Below, in pieces: positions 44,023 to 57,389 of a DNA stretch of 64,000 bases. The notes below the pieces were generated by a model. It did not search any database. It saw nothing but the letters and a program-made list of their open reading frames with translations, and was not told the origin of the DNA. Each line of letters begins with the position of its first letter. Positions within the stretch are counted from its first letter, which is position 1. The position numbers and the translations under genes were made by a program. The stretch comes from Cristatella mucedo. Its lineage: Eukaryota; Bryozoa; Phylactolaemata; Cristatellidae. The stretch lies in NCBI GenBank assembly GCA_009760855.2, contig WPIO01000005.1, positions 8,094,001 to 8,158,000 on the forward strand, read 5' to 3'.

Positions 44023-45434
44023 GAATACTGTCTTACCAATTTTTTTTAGGTCTGACTGGCAGTTACTTCATTTTTCGAGGGGAAAACGCCCTGGTTTCCC
44101 TGAGCTTCCGGGTGTAGACTGAGGAAGTATTCGCAACTAGCTAGATCGGCGTCAAACGTCGGCTTCGTAAACCGGCGTTCAAGCCTTCGCTTTACTTTTC
44201 ATAAGTTTTTTTAAGTAAACTAACAAAAATGTCCACGGCTCTGCAGTACACGGACAGAATGTAGGCGAGCCTGCTCGTTGAGAGCACTCTTTAGGTTTCG
44301 AGTTTACTGCATCGATGATGGTATCGATGCTGTCAGCACAGTCGTGGTTTAGAACAAGCCGAAAACTTCTCCGTAAACAAGGTTAGATAGTCAGTAGATC
44401 ACAACTGTGTTGCGTGGTCTTTGACGAGGATCTGATAGCCAATCGGTTGACGTACAATGACAGCAACCCACCTTGTCAGACCGCATGGACTGAAATAATG
44501 ATAACTTAAAGGGTGTCTCCCATGGATACGCAGCAACCGTAGTAGCTTGCCATCCATGTCTTGGTCACCGTAAATTCGTCGCGGACTAGTCCGTCGCTTT
44601 TTTTAGTGAGCGACATTTAGCACGGGAAAGAGGCTTTGCCATTCCTCATAGCGGTCGGTTAGAAAGACAGGAGCTTCGGTGAGCATATTTAGCATTTGCT
44701 GTACGACTGCGGGTCCACGTAGACATGAATTTACTGGTGGTCTATCGTCCGTAAGCATTAACTGAGTTAAGGCCGATTAAGTGACCTGCATGCTAAGGGT
44801 CATTTACCCGAGCGGCAGTCAAGTCGCACTCATACACTTGATAAGAATCTCGGTAACGTCATATGCATAATAGTAATGACGTTTGCATACCCGTCAGATA
44901 ATTTGCATACCCCATTAGTCGAAGGAGGTGGTCTGAGTATAATAGGAAGCTTGAGTACGTCATTGAGCTAAGCAGACCAAACGAAGCAAGAGTAGGCACG
45001 GACCATCCGACCGTGGGTAGATAGAACCATTACGTCAACGTTCTACTGGATGGGGTCCACGGCAGGTTGGCAAGAGGCCTAATGCACCAGTTGCAACGTT
45101 CAGACACAGACAAGACTAGCTTCCGTCATTGTTCACCAGCTTCAAACTTATTTCACAGGCTTGAGCTTAGCTGAAAGGAGGCAGTCTTGAATGAGGAGCC
45201 GATCTGCATAGCCAGCACACCAAGAACCCTAGCTTAGTAATACACGAGGAGCACTAAGCACCATATTTACTCTTACTCCACAATCAGCAACCACAAATAA
45301 TTCACCACACATTTTCAAGGCAAAGCCCCATTTTACGTTTCCGGTTCAGCTATAATGCCAGTGCCACAGTGTCTTATGAGCACCAAGGTTATAAGCACGT
45401 TTCGAAAAGCTTAACGGCAAAGACTGTAGGTACA
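44023..45434. other. No gene seen; promoter-like cluster at 44861-44960
   Basis: Two TTTGCATACC repeats (44882, 44903), octamer-like, lie among ACGTCA/TGACGT sites and a TATAATAG box near 44939. No transcript could be assigned downstream. Confidence 0.3.
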
Positions 45435-45449
45435 AAAATACAAACGATT

Positions 45450-45455
45450 TTATTC
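45450..45455 (-). promoter_or_regulatory. Candidate poly(A) signal of the BET gene
   Basis: AATAAA on the minus strand lies about 515 bases after the BET stop at 45971, implying a 3' UTR from 45970 to about 45430. Confidence 0.5.
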
Positions 45456-45970
45456 GACATGAATAACACAGAAATTGTGACACAATGCACTTGATATGAT
45501 AAATATGTTACCGAGTAATTATGTACATCTTTTGTTTACAGATAATTGCCACCAGATTACGTACAATAAGTCTTGACGGTAATCCAAGTTGAGAAATATT
45601 TTGTTGCTGCTTGTGCTTTGCATTGCCGGTGGCTGGCCATCGGCCTCCCGAGTATGCAGACCAGAGAATTTGAAGAGCAGCAATGGTATGACAAATAAGC
45701 GTCGGACATTAATTAACCTCCACGAAAGGTTTTTATCACAACTGGGTACTCGAGCATGAATGCCTTTTTGGAAGCAACAAAAGTTACGGTCGGTTGATCT
45801 CAAGAGGCAGCCGTTTCCCTCATCACCCATATCACCAAATACATCGTTTTGCTACCACCGCAGCATTTACGGAGCATGGCCAAGTCGACGAAATGCCACG
45901 GGCAATGCTCCATCCTAAATCCTGGTGAATACGATGTGTATACGATGAATACGATTAGCAACATGTCTGC

Positions 45971-48900
45971 CTACAACATCTCTTCGAACGATGCCATAAC
46001 CTCACTCTGCTCATTCATGTTGATCTGGTTGGCCATCTACAACAGAGAAGACAGGCCTTCCCTAGTGACAGGCCAAACCGAAAGAAGAAGCGAGATCGAC
46101 AGTTTACACCGGCAGTCGGACCAAACGCGAAGGACGTCGGCTCGAGGCCACCGATCGGGTTCTCGAAAGCGACTCGCCTGTGATGAGCAAAGGCAAGTTA
46201 AGAGCCAACGAAGCATGCAACGCCTTCCGACGGCGCTTGAGCATACTCACGGCGGCTCGCCTACGTCGATCCTGCTCCTTGAGCCGCTCTCGATTCTTCT
46301 GCTCGGCGGCTCGAGCCTGCTCCTCTCGGCTGCGCTTCTCGGCTTCCTCTTGCTGTGCTTTCCGAGCCTGGGCCACGCTCTCTTCCTCGGCCTCGCGCCG
46401 CCGCTCCTCCTCCACGCGTGCCCGCTCCTTCTCCAGGCGCTCTCTTTCCTGCCTTTCTCGCTCTTGCTTTTTCATCTCCTCTTGCTGCTTCAAGACTCTT
46501 TCCTGAAACCAGAGAGGTTCATTATTCGCAGCGTTCGACAGCAACCGCAAGGAAACCTTACTTCGAGACATGCTCCTAGCTTAGCATAGCTTTCAACGAG
46601 CATGTTCCTAGGGAACGTGGCTAGTTGTTCATCGAGCTTTTTTGTGGGCAATTTACACAACCCTGATGATGATCCACCCGGCCGGGCCCTCTGCATGTTC
46701 GACCAAGGCTCGGTAAGTATATATATATGGGTGTGTCAAGGCAGCAGGGTTACGAAAGAGTAGTAAACCACCACTGCATGAAGTGGGGGCCTCGCTTTGC
46801 TCCAGCCGCTGTTGAGCAGAAATATGTTGCAGTGGACAAACACATCTTGCCGAAGAGTTTGTGGCGGGCGTTCTGTGCACCAGGGCAGGTGGCAAGCAAC
46901 AGCCTACAGAACGAGGAATAGGTTCTAGTATTTTCCAATTATTGGCTATTTTGCCTGTCAACCAAATGACTTGAGATGCCGGGATCTGAATTAATGTAAA
47001 GAAACACAGAACAAAGTGCTCACTTCACCGGGTAAGACCTGATCCAGAGAGGCGTACAGGTAAATGGTAGTTCACTTACATCGATTTATCTATTTGCTAC
47101 ACTCACACTGCGTGCACAACGGTCGATCTGCAAAGGGATAACCCAGGAGGTAAGGTGCTCGCTCTTCAAGACCGAGGTCGTGGGTTCATATTATGCTGTG
47201 GGCGATCCTTTAATGCCAACTGCAAGTGGCGGTGACAGCTGTTAAGGGTCTTTTGTCGCTATACAACTGAGGCTGTTAAATCAGCCAATATTTACTATTT
47301 ATTATTCAACCCTTCACAACTCTCACAAGCAAAGGAGCCTGCAACAGTGGATGCCACAATCCTTTACTTAAGTATTTTCTGCTTGCTTGCATTTTAGTTC
47401 AGACAGCCGATGAATGTCCATTGCATTCGCACAGCTTTCTCCAATTGCCTCGATTTGCCCTGACTAATACCTGACAACAGGATGCTATTTAGCCACAAGC
47501 TTATCACCTGATAGCATTCAGCCATTCACAATATTCGCCGCATTAACAAAATAAGAGGCTACGTGCCAGAGATCTTTCCGCCTGAATTAGGCTAGATCAG
47601 TACGTCGATGCAGTGTTGCCAAAAAAACAGTCAACTCTCTGGATAGATGCTTGAGCCGTCTACCAAATTTCAATTAGGCAAAGATGTATCAGCCACATGT
47701 TAACATTATTAAACAAACAAAGAGGCAGATTTCTCAAGTTCTCACACGACATTCAATGCACAGACTGCTTCGAACGGCTGCACTGGCCTTTTCATGCCCT
47801 GAGCTCATCGCAGTACATTAAGCTGGCTATCCTCTCCTCCTCACCCTCTCTCAATCGTGCAGGTTAGACGGTTGGCAATAGACTCTTTCAGTCTACAGGC
47901 CACCACAGAGAGTAAGAACTGTTTCTATCTTAGCAGTATAACGATGCTTTGCACCACTACAGCTGCATGCTCTGCGGCACTGAACCCTTAGCCACACTGC
48001 GTTTTACACCTTGGCCGCCTACTTCCTAAGACGCCGCTCTCTTCGGACATACTTCTCTCAACTCGGCTTTGTTGTGTGGGCCCTACTGGCAACTGTCGAC
48101 GACAGATGAACAAAGGAGGTGGGCTAGTGTAAGCAACAAAAGACCCAACAGCTACAAGCTGCTAGAGAAAAAAAGCAAGAGCCCATTCCAGGTAATCCGT
48201 GACTTGCAGGGCAGCAGATAATTACTGGCTTTAAGTCACTTCAGCTAGACAAGGGCGATGGTGCAGCTGAACGGTCAGCAAGCATAAAAAAAAATACTAG
48301 CTGATTGAACAGCCTCTTTTCTAAAGAGGCAGAAGAGCCTTAAAGGCTATCACAACCGCTTGCAGTGGCAACAAAGGATAGCTCACGACAAGATTCGAAC
48401 CCACGACCTGGGACCAAGGTCGTGAAGATCAACCTATCATCTAGTGGGCCATCACGACTCTAAGCCGTCTCCCTCGAATAGTCTGCTTGCGAATGGACGT
48501 CATGGGGCATCCGACAGCAGTAATGTCCAACCATACAGCTGCGTCAATACAGTGATTCAGCCAGGTGGCTCTGTTAGCAAGCAACAAGCCAAGCATTAAT
48601 TAATGAGGGAGGATTCGAGGTCTGGCCCACGTGACCAACGTAAATATCTCACCACTCTCCTCTCGAATGAACACGACAGTCGGTGCTCGATGCTTTCACA
48701 TAAACTTACTCGCTCCTCCCGCTCTTTGGCTTGGCGCTTGAACTGCTCAAAGCTGTCCTTGGCAGGTACACTTTTAGCGGTCGACATGCCCAGCCCTGGA
48801 TGGTTGGCAACATTCGACCAGCCGGCAGCGTTCTTCAGCGGCTCGGGCACAGCCTGCAGCTGCTTGACCAGAGCACCGCCTGGTGGCTGCTGACTCCTCT

Positions 48901-51900
48901 GTGGTGCCATGCTGGCCAGCTGTGGCTGGCTAGTGGCAGCACTGCTGGAAGTGGGCGTTCCAACGTGCTGCTGCTGCGTCAGCCGAGGTGGCAAGTCCAG
49001 TGCGACCGCAGTGGGTTGTACTGGAGAAGACATCGGCGCAGTGTGATCGCCATGCCAGGCACAGCGCCACTTCGAAAGCTGCTAGCGTGGACGATATGCA
49101 ACGCACAGCTGAATTGCCACGCTGCTCAATGTAAGCTACCAGAGTAGTCGCGTAAAAAGTCAACTTACACACAGCAGCAGAGCCTGCAAACTGTGGTTTG
49201 GGGCTGGAGTGAATTTGCCCATCTGCCTCATCTAGGTGAAATTTCACCGGTGTACTGCTGTTAACCGAAGATACTTTCGGCGGTTGAGTCCTGGAATCTG
49301 TTAGAGTGACTACACCTGTCCTCTGAGGGCCTGCAGGCTGAGCCTCAACGTGTTGCGCACTTTGACCCTTATGGCCGTCAGACATAGCTGCCGTTGAAGG
49401 ACATAACCTAGGCGGCTCGCTAGCTGCCGCTGCTCGGGCTGTCAGTCCATCAGGTAACCGAGCCTGCTGCTACAAACAGAGTCCCAGCTACGATGGCAGC
49501 AGCTGGAAACGGAAGTCCAAAGCTAGGTCCCGCTAAGCTCAGACAAGCAGCCGGGCCGTGAGCTCACTACGACACTTACCTGAACCAGTGACAGAGTATT
49601 GGCAGGCTTCTTATGTACAAGTGCTGCAGGCTTATCTGGAACAAATCGTTTTATTTAAATTTAAGTGCCAAGTAGAAGAATACGACCCCAAAGCAGAGGT
49701 CTGACTGACACATGCAAGCAACAGCAATTGCTTTCCTGATTACGCAGATCATTGAAACAGGCATCCTTAAGAGCAAACAGAGTTTACTGTTGCTCTGAGC
49801 CATTTGATTTGTGTGCTAGAAAATGAGAAAAAATGTGCCGTCGAATGGCTTTTGTGTGCCATGTACCATGCAAAACTAGACCTGACTCACAAGTGGGAAA
49901 TGCTAAGTGAATATATGGTTGGGGTACAGAAAGACTTTACTTCCAATCTGAACGGCCGAATCTAGAGTGCTGGGCAATCAGCCAAGGAATATGTATCAAC
50001 AGGTTAACTGCCAAGTGTAGAATCCTTAAGTGAATTGTTAAGTGGATCAAGGGGAATAAATAAAGCAGCATTACACAAAGAACTCAGCTAAAACGTGACG
50101 AAGAAAGTATGCAGTGAAGTCACCCAAGTGCTATTAAGCAAATCAGCCATATGCTTAGGAGTTGGTATTATCATTTATTATTGTTACACTGTAACAAAAC
50201 GATCGTTTGTATAGTCACGACACAAACCAGCACAAGAATGCAAAACGATACAAAATATAAGTATCTGTACATGTAAAAATGCCAATACATACATATCGGG
50301 AGTGCTGTTCACCTAACAGCAATGAGTACATCTACAGGTTCCTTGATTGTGACACCGCTTACTAGTGCACACGCACGCATTTCACTTATTGTCAGCAGGT
50401 AAACATAGGAGCACGCAGGATGATTGTGCAGTCTGCATCTTACTATCAAGCTGTTCTATGTTTTGGTGGCTCATTGCATTAATTTCTCCATGGTGGCTAT
50501 GACTGGGTATGGTTCAATTAACACAACAATCTTGGAAAGTAGCTGACTACATCAAAACAACTGCAAGACCACACAGGGTCACAGTCTGGCCAGCTTTCAG
50601 AACCTCCTTGGCAGCTATTGCATACGTATGTACAATAGGGGAGTCTAACCTGATTCACTGTCACTGGAATCTGACGAGTCAGATGAACTACTGTCACTGC
50701 TGGAGTCCGAGTCTGACGAACTGCTGCTACTTCCACTTAACCTACGCGTCCTCTGATCATTAGCAGCAGCTGTGGTGGCTGATCCACCATTGTTAGGCTC
50801 GTCTACAACGAGGCAACAACACTGTAAACTGTAGTAGGTGACTGACAACTCGATACATAAAGATCGAAATAACTATTATCGAAATAACTAAATTACAGCT
50901 ATGGTGTAGGCACACAAAAAACCACACATAAAAAATACCTTTTTATGACGTTTCAAAGTAAGCAGAATGTCCGCACTCGACCTTCTCTTGACAGTGGAGG
51001 CTCACACAGCGACATACGGGCCAACCGACACAAACCACGAGCAAAGGATTACCTACCAGTGTCACTATCTGTCGGTGCTTCGATCGGAAATTGGTGCAAG
51101 CAGGGCAACCTTTCATTTGCGACATCAGACGAAGCAAGGTCAGGCCTCTGACATGCATGCCCTTTGCACACATGACACACCTCTCAAATCTGAATGCTAA
51201 GCTCAAGAAACCCGTAAAAAATCGAATAAATCGCGATATGGCCGAAACTGTTGGGTTTGTAAATTTGTTTGGGAAGTATTTTCAACCATTTGTGGGATGC
51301 ATATGAAAATATTTATTGACAACCCAAAAACAAACGTGCTAAGCCAACGTGTAAGGTTATGGTTTATGTTATGGTTTGCAACCATAGTGTGCTGTGTCCC
51401 ATCACGATTCTTGCGACCTCAATTGTCTAACCAGGCATAGTGGCCTCCAGCTTCTGTATTGTCTCTTCTGCTGCAGCATATTCCACAGAGCCCCAGTTTT
51501 ACTGAAAAGCTCGGCTACTGATCTGTGCAGAAACACTCGACCTCGGCAGCCTGTCGATATCGACCTATTAACGTTCTATGGGCTCTGATGAGGCAACATG
51601 GTCAGCCACTGCATTAGCACCACACAGAATTTGGCAAAAGTACTTCACTCACGTTATCGCTGGTCATGCGTTGGATTTCAAGGTTCAAATACGACATTCT
51701 GCTAGGGGACCGTTACTTTGGCAGTAAGATAAGTTTTCTCAGCCGTCCCAATGCCACGACCCTTTAATACAGTATATCATGTTGTGACAATCCCCAACCA
51801 TAAAACTGTGCACGAAACGTGGAAATTCATGTTTTCAGATGGTCTTAGGCGACCTCTGTGAAAGGGTCGTTTGATCCCCAGGTTGAGAATCACTGCCATA

Positions 51901-54900
51901 GGACCACGGAAAAATACTGACAGGCAGCTGAGGCCCCGTTAGGCCTACACCAATAGCCGATCATTTCAGTGAAACTCAAGCTCTGAGGAATGCACTACAG
52001 CAGAAGGGACAACGGTGAAGCTTGTAGTATCTATGTCTTTCCAGACAAGGGAGTCATAAAGAATAGTGATGGGACGTCAAATGCACAGCATGTGCTTGTT
52101 TTTGGTCTGTCAATAAACATTTTCACGTACTTGGCATAACTTTACCATGGCTGGCATTCTAGAAAATCATATTACCGGAAGGAATTTACAGTCACAGCAG
52201 CTGTGGCCATACTGAGGATTCCTTTTGTAAGCTGAGTATACTAAAAAAAAATATGCTTGATAGAGCTAACTGAAAAGGGCTGCAGCCATGTGAGAATAAT
52301 GACCAGTCTCTAAGCAGACTGGAAGTGTATTGACGACATGTTACCAACTGCCAAAACAGCACGAGTGAGTGTCATGGAGTTCTTCAATTGATAGCTTGAC
52401 ACATGCAGTTCACTCTACATTCGCTCTGTAATTGCATTGCTGCAAATATATAGATCTAGGCATACTATCTGTACTAGGCATACTGCCCCCCATCCTTTGG
52501 TCAGGTAGTTAGTCATACATGTGCATCTGATTCAATGAGATGCTACTGCACAAAGCAACAAACAGAAAATGGTAGAGCGCATGTAGGTATGAACCAGGCT
52601 AACTTGCCCCAGCCGAATCGAGGTTCATTTCACTGTGGTAATAAAGATCCATTCGTTGCCCACAACTCAGTTCTGAAGCCCACTCGATTCAAAATGCCAA
52701 AATTTATTCGTCGACACTTGATGAATATGGAGAGCTCCATCTGCCCCCTCCACCAATCTGACAAGGTGAGGGCCTCTTCATCAGGAAATGCCAATGTGTA
52801 CCCCAAAAAGATTTTTAAAATTTCGCACAAACGAGCAGGCACTAACTTACCTTTCATGCCTTTAGCAGGCACAGCACCTGTCTTCTTTCCAGACAGAACA
52901 GCACCTACATCCTGCAATCTCTTTTCTAGTTCCTCCTTCTTTTCGCGCTGGGCCTCTTCCTTGGACTTTGCAGAGCTACCTCGCTTCCCTGCTGAAAAAC
53001 AAATTTTGCTATAGGTCATCAGGGTGCACAGCACCAGGGTGCTTAAGTGATCTATTCACTGATCAGAAAACCACAGCAAACGATGCATTGCAAATGCGTT
53101 ACCACACAGCAAAGCAGCAGCTAAGACGTAGCAAAAAATTAACCACAACTAATGACGTCTGGTCAGCCAACCGGTTTACGAAAAAAATGCCAGCACTTCA
53201 AGGGCAGAGCACTCATCCGAAAGAAAGACTGGTGCCAATCTGACTGAATTCGAACAGAAAGCAAACAGCCCCTCCACATTAAGCATACCTTCACTGTACG
53301 GCTTCCGAGGCTTCTTCTTAAGGACGGACATGACGTAAGATTCTAGTTCTCTCAGAGTCGAAGGCTTCAGTGTCTCGAAGTCAATCTCTATTTCGTCTGG
53401 ATTGGAATCTCGAAGAGCAGGTTCACGGGACTGAATTATGTGCACGACACGTCCGAGCTTATCACCTACGAGTACAGACAGCGGTGACAGGCACCTTAGC
53501 CAGCCAGATCCAAGGATGCCCCTTGGCCCTCGTTTAGTGATAGCGTGACGAAGAAGCCATTCACAAGAGCAGTTACCTGGAAGTTTGTTGATGTCCAGAC
53601 TTAGCTGCCTCTTTTCGTCATACGTCATTGGCTTAGCATTGTCCTCGTCTTCACTGTCGAAAGCCGGCTGAGGAATAGGAGTCATGCTCGTTTTCAATCC
53701 GGGCTTCTTTGCAGCCGAGGTCGGTGTCTTCTTTGGTTTTTTGCTTGTGCCGGGAGTCTTCGTCTTCAGTGCTACAATGGCCATTTTACAAGCACATACG
53801 TGAGGATGCAACAGCCACGCTGCCGAGCAGCCCCGTGCCCCAATGGTTTGTCAGACAACGACAAGAGCAGCACGGCACGATGCTTTCCCAGCAAACCAGG
53901 GGCCACATCGAATGTCGTCAGTCAGTCAGTGCCACATCGCACCGGTTCACGTGACGGCTAGCAGCACATGCGACATCGACATCAGTGCCTCCTTGCATGC
54001 TGGGTCAGCCTCGCAAGCTCCTCTGTCCCGAGAAAGACAGCCTATTATTATGACACCAGCGCAGCAGGCCAGGAACCCCTTGCGTCGTTCCAGTTACCTT
54101 TTCCGGCATCTGTGTTCGTCACAGTGCCAGGTGCTGAAACGAACGGCTGGCAGGACGATGGCGACATGGCAGCCGGAAGCTTGGGCTTGGTGGATGCCGA
54201 TTTTTTCTGCTCGGTGGCAACGTGAAGCTGAGCAGATTGAGGCTGAGCAGCCACGGGCGTCGGCACCTGTGGCAGGAGTGCAGGTGCCGAACTCTTGTCT
54301 TTCTTCTTCTTAGGTTTGATGACCATCTCTTTTTTCTTTTTGGCCTCTTCGCTTAAGGCGTTGAACTGCTCCTGCATCTTCATCAACTGAAGAACGGTAG
54401 CCATAGCAGACACACCGGTCAACACAACAGATCTTGTCGGTAAGTACACATTGAGACAAGTGCATGCTCACACTTCTGCAAGCCTGCGGGAATGTTGCTA
54501 AAGCAGGAGACGGCGAGAGGCTGCACTCCCAGTTCGGCGGCAGCGGCATACTTGCTCCTGCAGATCCTTAAGTCGCTTCTCCCTCTCCTGCTGGTCTCCT
54601 TCTTCAAGAATGTCGTCATCGCTACTTGACGAACTATCTTCGGCACTCGAATCGGTTCTGTTTGCCTCCGAACCAGTTTCGCCGGCTCCACCAGGAGGCT
54701 CCTGCACAATCACGACAGCACACAGGTCAGGCAAATCGTCCGTGAAACCGGCATAGCTGAGGCCTGCAATGCTGGTCACAGCAACCAGACTCGTTAGGAC
54801 AGGCAACTTACGTCGGGCATCTTGGCATATTTGACTTCAAAGAAATCCTGTAACTTCCTGGCCATAGCAACGACATCGCTATCGGGGGAATTATACCGAT

Positions 54901-56581
54901 AACAGTTGGTGAATATTAACCGTACATCTTCCGCAAACTCAACAGGAGTGCCATACTCTCGTCCTTCAAGCTTCCGCTACAATCACGAGATGCAACTATA
55001 AGAAACACAGCTCAACATTGCAGTTCACCACACCGGCTATCAAAAGAACTATTGCTCACCCGAGTAGTCCCCAGATCCATCGGCTTTTTGATGATCTCGT
55101 GGTAGTCATGAAGCCCAAGGCCTTGCACGTCGACCGGTTTATAGAAAGGCCATGCATACGGCTGCAACAGTTTTTCCTCCAGTTCCCACGACGCACACTC
55201 GCTAGCTCTACTCTGCTGCTGCACACAGACCTCGCGAATACAATGCCGCCAGCTGCACAGCGCCTACTAATAGCCTACTACTTAATAGTGCCACTACTCA
55301 CCGAGTGCTTCTTGCCAACCATCTCCTTCAGCAAGTTGCAACAGTACTTGAGCTGCTCAGACAGGCGTCCTCGCTTGTTCTTCGAGCTGTGCTGCGCCTG
55401 ATCCTCGGGAAGGTCCCTCATAGGCTTTTTAATCGGCCTGTTGCTCTCTCGCCGAGTGGGCGCCATTTTGCCGCCGATCGAGCCTTCGTCGTACGCCGAC
55501 ATGTCGTACACGGGGGCGACGCTGGGCACAATTGCACCGGGCGTGGTAGTGTCGGCCTTCCGCTTGACGCCCTTCTTGGTTTTGATGGGCTGCCCGGGCG
55601 GCAACACGACGCCAGACGGCAGAGAAGAGGCCGCGGGCGCCGGCACGAGTCCGGTGGTGTAAGTCAATGTCGCCTGAGGTATCGGCGGAGGATGGGGTGC
55701 GGCATGGTGAGTGGCCATTGCCACCGACGAGGAATGCTGGGCAGCCGGAGCAGCTGACTGCAGATGCTGCGCACCGCCGCCCGAGTGGAGCAGCTGCTGC
55801 TGCTGGTGCGTCGGCGGCGCCACCGCAGCCGGCTGCGGCGAGCTCTGGGCGGCCAGCGCGGCGGCTGCCGTCTGTTGCCGGGTGGGCAGGGTGCCAGTCA
55901 CTGCGCCGCCGACCTGCGACCGGCTTGCTCCCGGCGCCTTCTTCTTCTTGGCAGGCGGCGGAATCTCGACCTCCTCAGGAGGCATCGTGCTGATTTTTGC
56001 GAGGAACTGCCGCTCTAAGGTCTGAGCCATCAGCACGATGTCCTGCAGAAAACCACAGCCTGAACAACTGTGCCAACGGCTGCCAGGTGCTTAAACGCCT
56101 GCCGCATGACATAATGCCAGGGCAGCCGACGGCACTGACCTCACCAGGCTTGTTGTACACGTAACAGTTCGTGAACATCAAGTTAAAATCGGCAATGCAT
56201 TCCTTGGCATTTAAATAAAAGTTATTTTCAAGTCGCTTCTTGATCGTACCAAGATCCATTGGATGCAAAATAAGCCTATGGTAATCCTGCAAACACGGAA
56301 GCTCAGGTTGCAAACAAATACAGACCCCCAAATGCTTGCTGCTCGGATAATAACATGTGAACTATACACTCGAGACTTACAGGTAAGTTCAGCCGCACGG
56401 CATCGACGGGCACGTGAAACGGCCAAGCGAATTGGTGCTTCCATATTGCTTTCATAACAGTTTTCTGAAGATACTGTAGCTGATTTGTTGGTCGCCCTTT
56501 GCGGCCTGTAGCGACGGGTGGAGGGGGATTCTGCGAGACCGGGGCAGGCTGAGCGTCGTCACTGTCGTGATCCATTTTCAT
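45971..56581 (-). CDS. BRD4: BET family double-bromodomain protein (BRD4/fs(1)h type), complete 16-exon gene
   Basis: This nuclear chromatin reader binds acetylated histones and recruits P-TEFb. Exons (minus): 56581-56381, 56286-56140, 56042-55302, 55161-55060, 54976-54812, 54701-54552, 54386-54098, 53771-53577, 53465-53289, 52991-52851, 50802-50650, 49635-49580, 49469-49169, 49020-48710, 46502-46251, 46036-45971; 3447 nt, 1148 residues, all phases consistent. BD1 (~33-140) has the WPF shelf (53-55) and acetyl-lysine Asn112 (CYVYNKP). BD2 (~340-450) has WPF 367-369 and Asn426 (CYRYNSP). [10 protein letters not shown] motif lies between them, as in vertebrate BETs. The ET domain (~646-727) contains [20 protein letters not shown] and [19 protein letters not shown] Ser/Asp run follows (~770-820). 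[16 protein letters not shown] (~1027-1043), a charged coiled coil (1044-1127) and the end [11 protein letters not shown] match the long BRD4 isoform. The true BRD2/3/4 orthology of a single invertebrate gene is ambiguous. Confidence 0.95.
47140..47300 (+). mobile_element. SINE B variant in the last long BET intron
   Basis: Head CCCAGGAGGTAAGGTGCTCG, AAGACCGAGGTCGTGGGTTC, core CCAACTGCAAGTGGCGG, tail GTCTTTTGTCGCTATACAAC and GAGGCTGTTAAATCAGCC. Confidence 0.75.
48298..48465 (-). mobile_element. SINE B copy in the last long BET intron
   Basis: ACTAGCTGATTGAACAGCCTC, AGAAGAGCCTTAAAGGCTATC, AAGATTCGAACCCACGACC and GTGGGCCATCACGACTC give the full reverse-complement order. Confidence 0.8.
50960..52600. 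other. Inside BET intron 10; nothing recognised
   Basis: This part of the intron between 52850 and 50803 holds only short open frames and AT-rich sequence; no LINE or SINE copy was identified. Confidence 0.4.
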
Positions 56582-56719
56582 TGCGGCAGGCTAAGTAAAA
56601 TACAAGACAGAACAAAGGCTGGCATATCAGGCTCAAAAAATGAACGGCTCGCAGCGTGCAAGCTCGGCAGAATGCAATGACTAGATGCTGCCTTCCATTG
56701 TCTAGCTCGAGGTACTTAC

Positions 56720-57000
56720 TGACGCAGCATCCGATGAGCTATTATCACCAGGTATCTGTGACGCCCTGCAACGAGTAGACGGCTCGGCGGTTGAATGATA
56801 CTTGAACACGATACAAGCAAGGGCAAGAGCATCGATAACTGTGCCACCGTCGGCACAGCACACTGAACACCACCGAAAACCTAGCAAGGCAGCGCGTCTC
56901 GTTCGCAAACGCGCGACTGAAACTATCTTTCTATTTCCCGCCAACCAAGGCTCGCACGCAGCTGACCCATTTCAATACCGCGGCCGTCCTACGGCGGCGA
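56720..57000 (-). other. BRD4: Probable 5' untranslated exon of the BET gene
   Basis: A strong donor (TCA|gtaagtac) at 56720-56719 pairs with an acceptor (tttacttag) 9 bases before the BET ATG at 56581, so a leader exon is likely here. Its upstream limit is unclear. The frame stays open from an ATG at 56944 into the BET ATG, but those residues are Cys/Trp/Arg-rich and look non-coding. Confidence 0.5.
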
Positions 57001-57353
57001 CGCGTCAAAGGCGGGAAGAACGGCATTTACGTAACCTTGACAATCACATCTACTTCCTGTAACACGACGGTCGACAAGCGCGACGGAGCGCACGGGTGAT
57101 TCAAGTTAAGATGCGAACAGACTGCGGGAACGGCGAGAACGATACACGCAAGACGACAGACCGCGGGCAACGGCGGCGGAACCTGAAACACGACCGCGGC
57201 CGTTCGCCGGGATCTCGGAGACCTATCTCTTTGCGAATACTCCCACCTTAGCATCCAGTTCAAACTTTCTCGAGGGAGAAATAGCACAATTCAAGATAAA
57301 GCTTAACATGGGCCCCAACACTGCTTTAGATTTGACTCGACCAACCGTTTAAA

Positions 57354-57389
57354 ATGGCGGCGGGCAAAGGCGGCGGTCGTAGCCTGCGC
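57354..57389 (+). CDS. Possible first coding exon of an unknown divergent gene
   Basis: ATG in good context (aaaATGGCGG) opens MAAGKGGGRSLR and is followed by gtaaat, a usable donor. It lies in GC-rich DNA upstream of the BET leader, reading the other way, as from a shared promoter. Without splicing the frame continues to 27 residues only. No downstream exon was identified, so this is a weak call. Confidence 0.18.

Noticed and set aside
46180-46589. Plus-strand Ser/Leu-rich frames
   Set aside because: Antisense shadows of the coiled-coil exon of the BET gene.
48603-49147. Plus-strand frames over 48.6-49.1 kb
   Set aside because: Antisense of BET exon 14.
53843-54313. Plus-strand frame of 156 codons
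   Set aside because: Overlaps BET exon 7 on the opposite strand; no motif of its own.
55711-56025. Cys/Trp/Ala-rich plus-strand protein
   Set aside because: Antisense of the large BET exon 3; no independent support.
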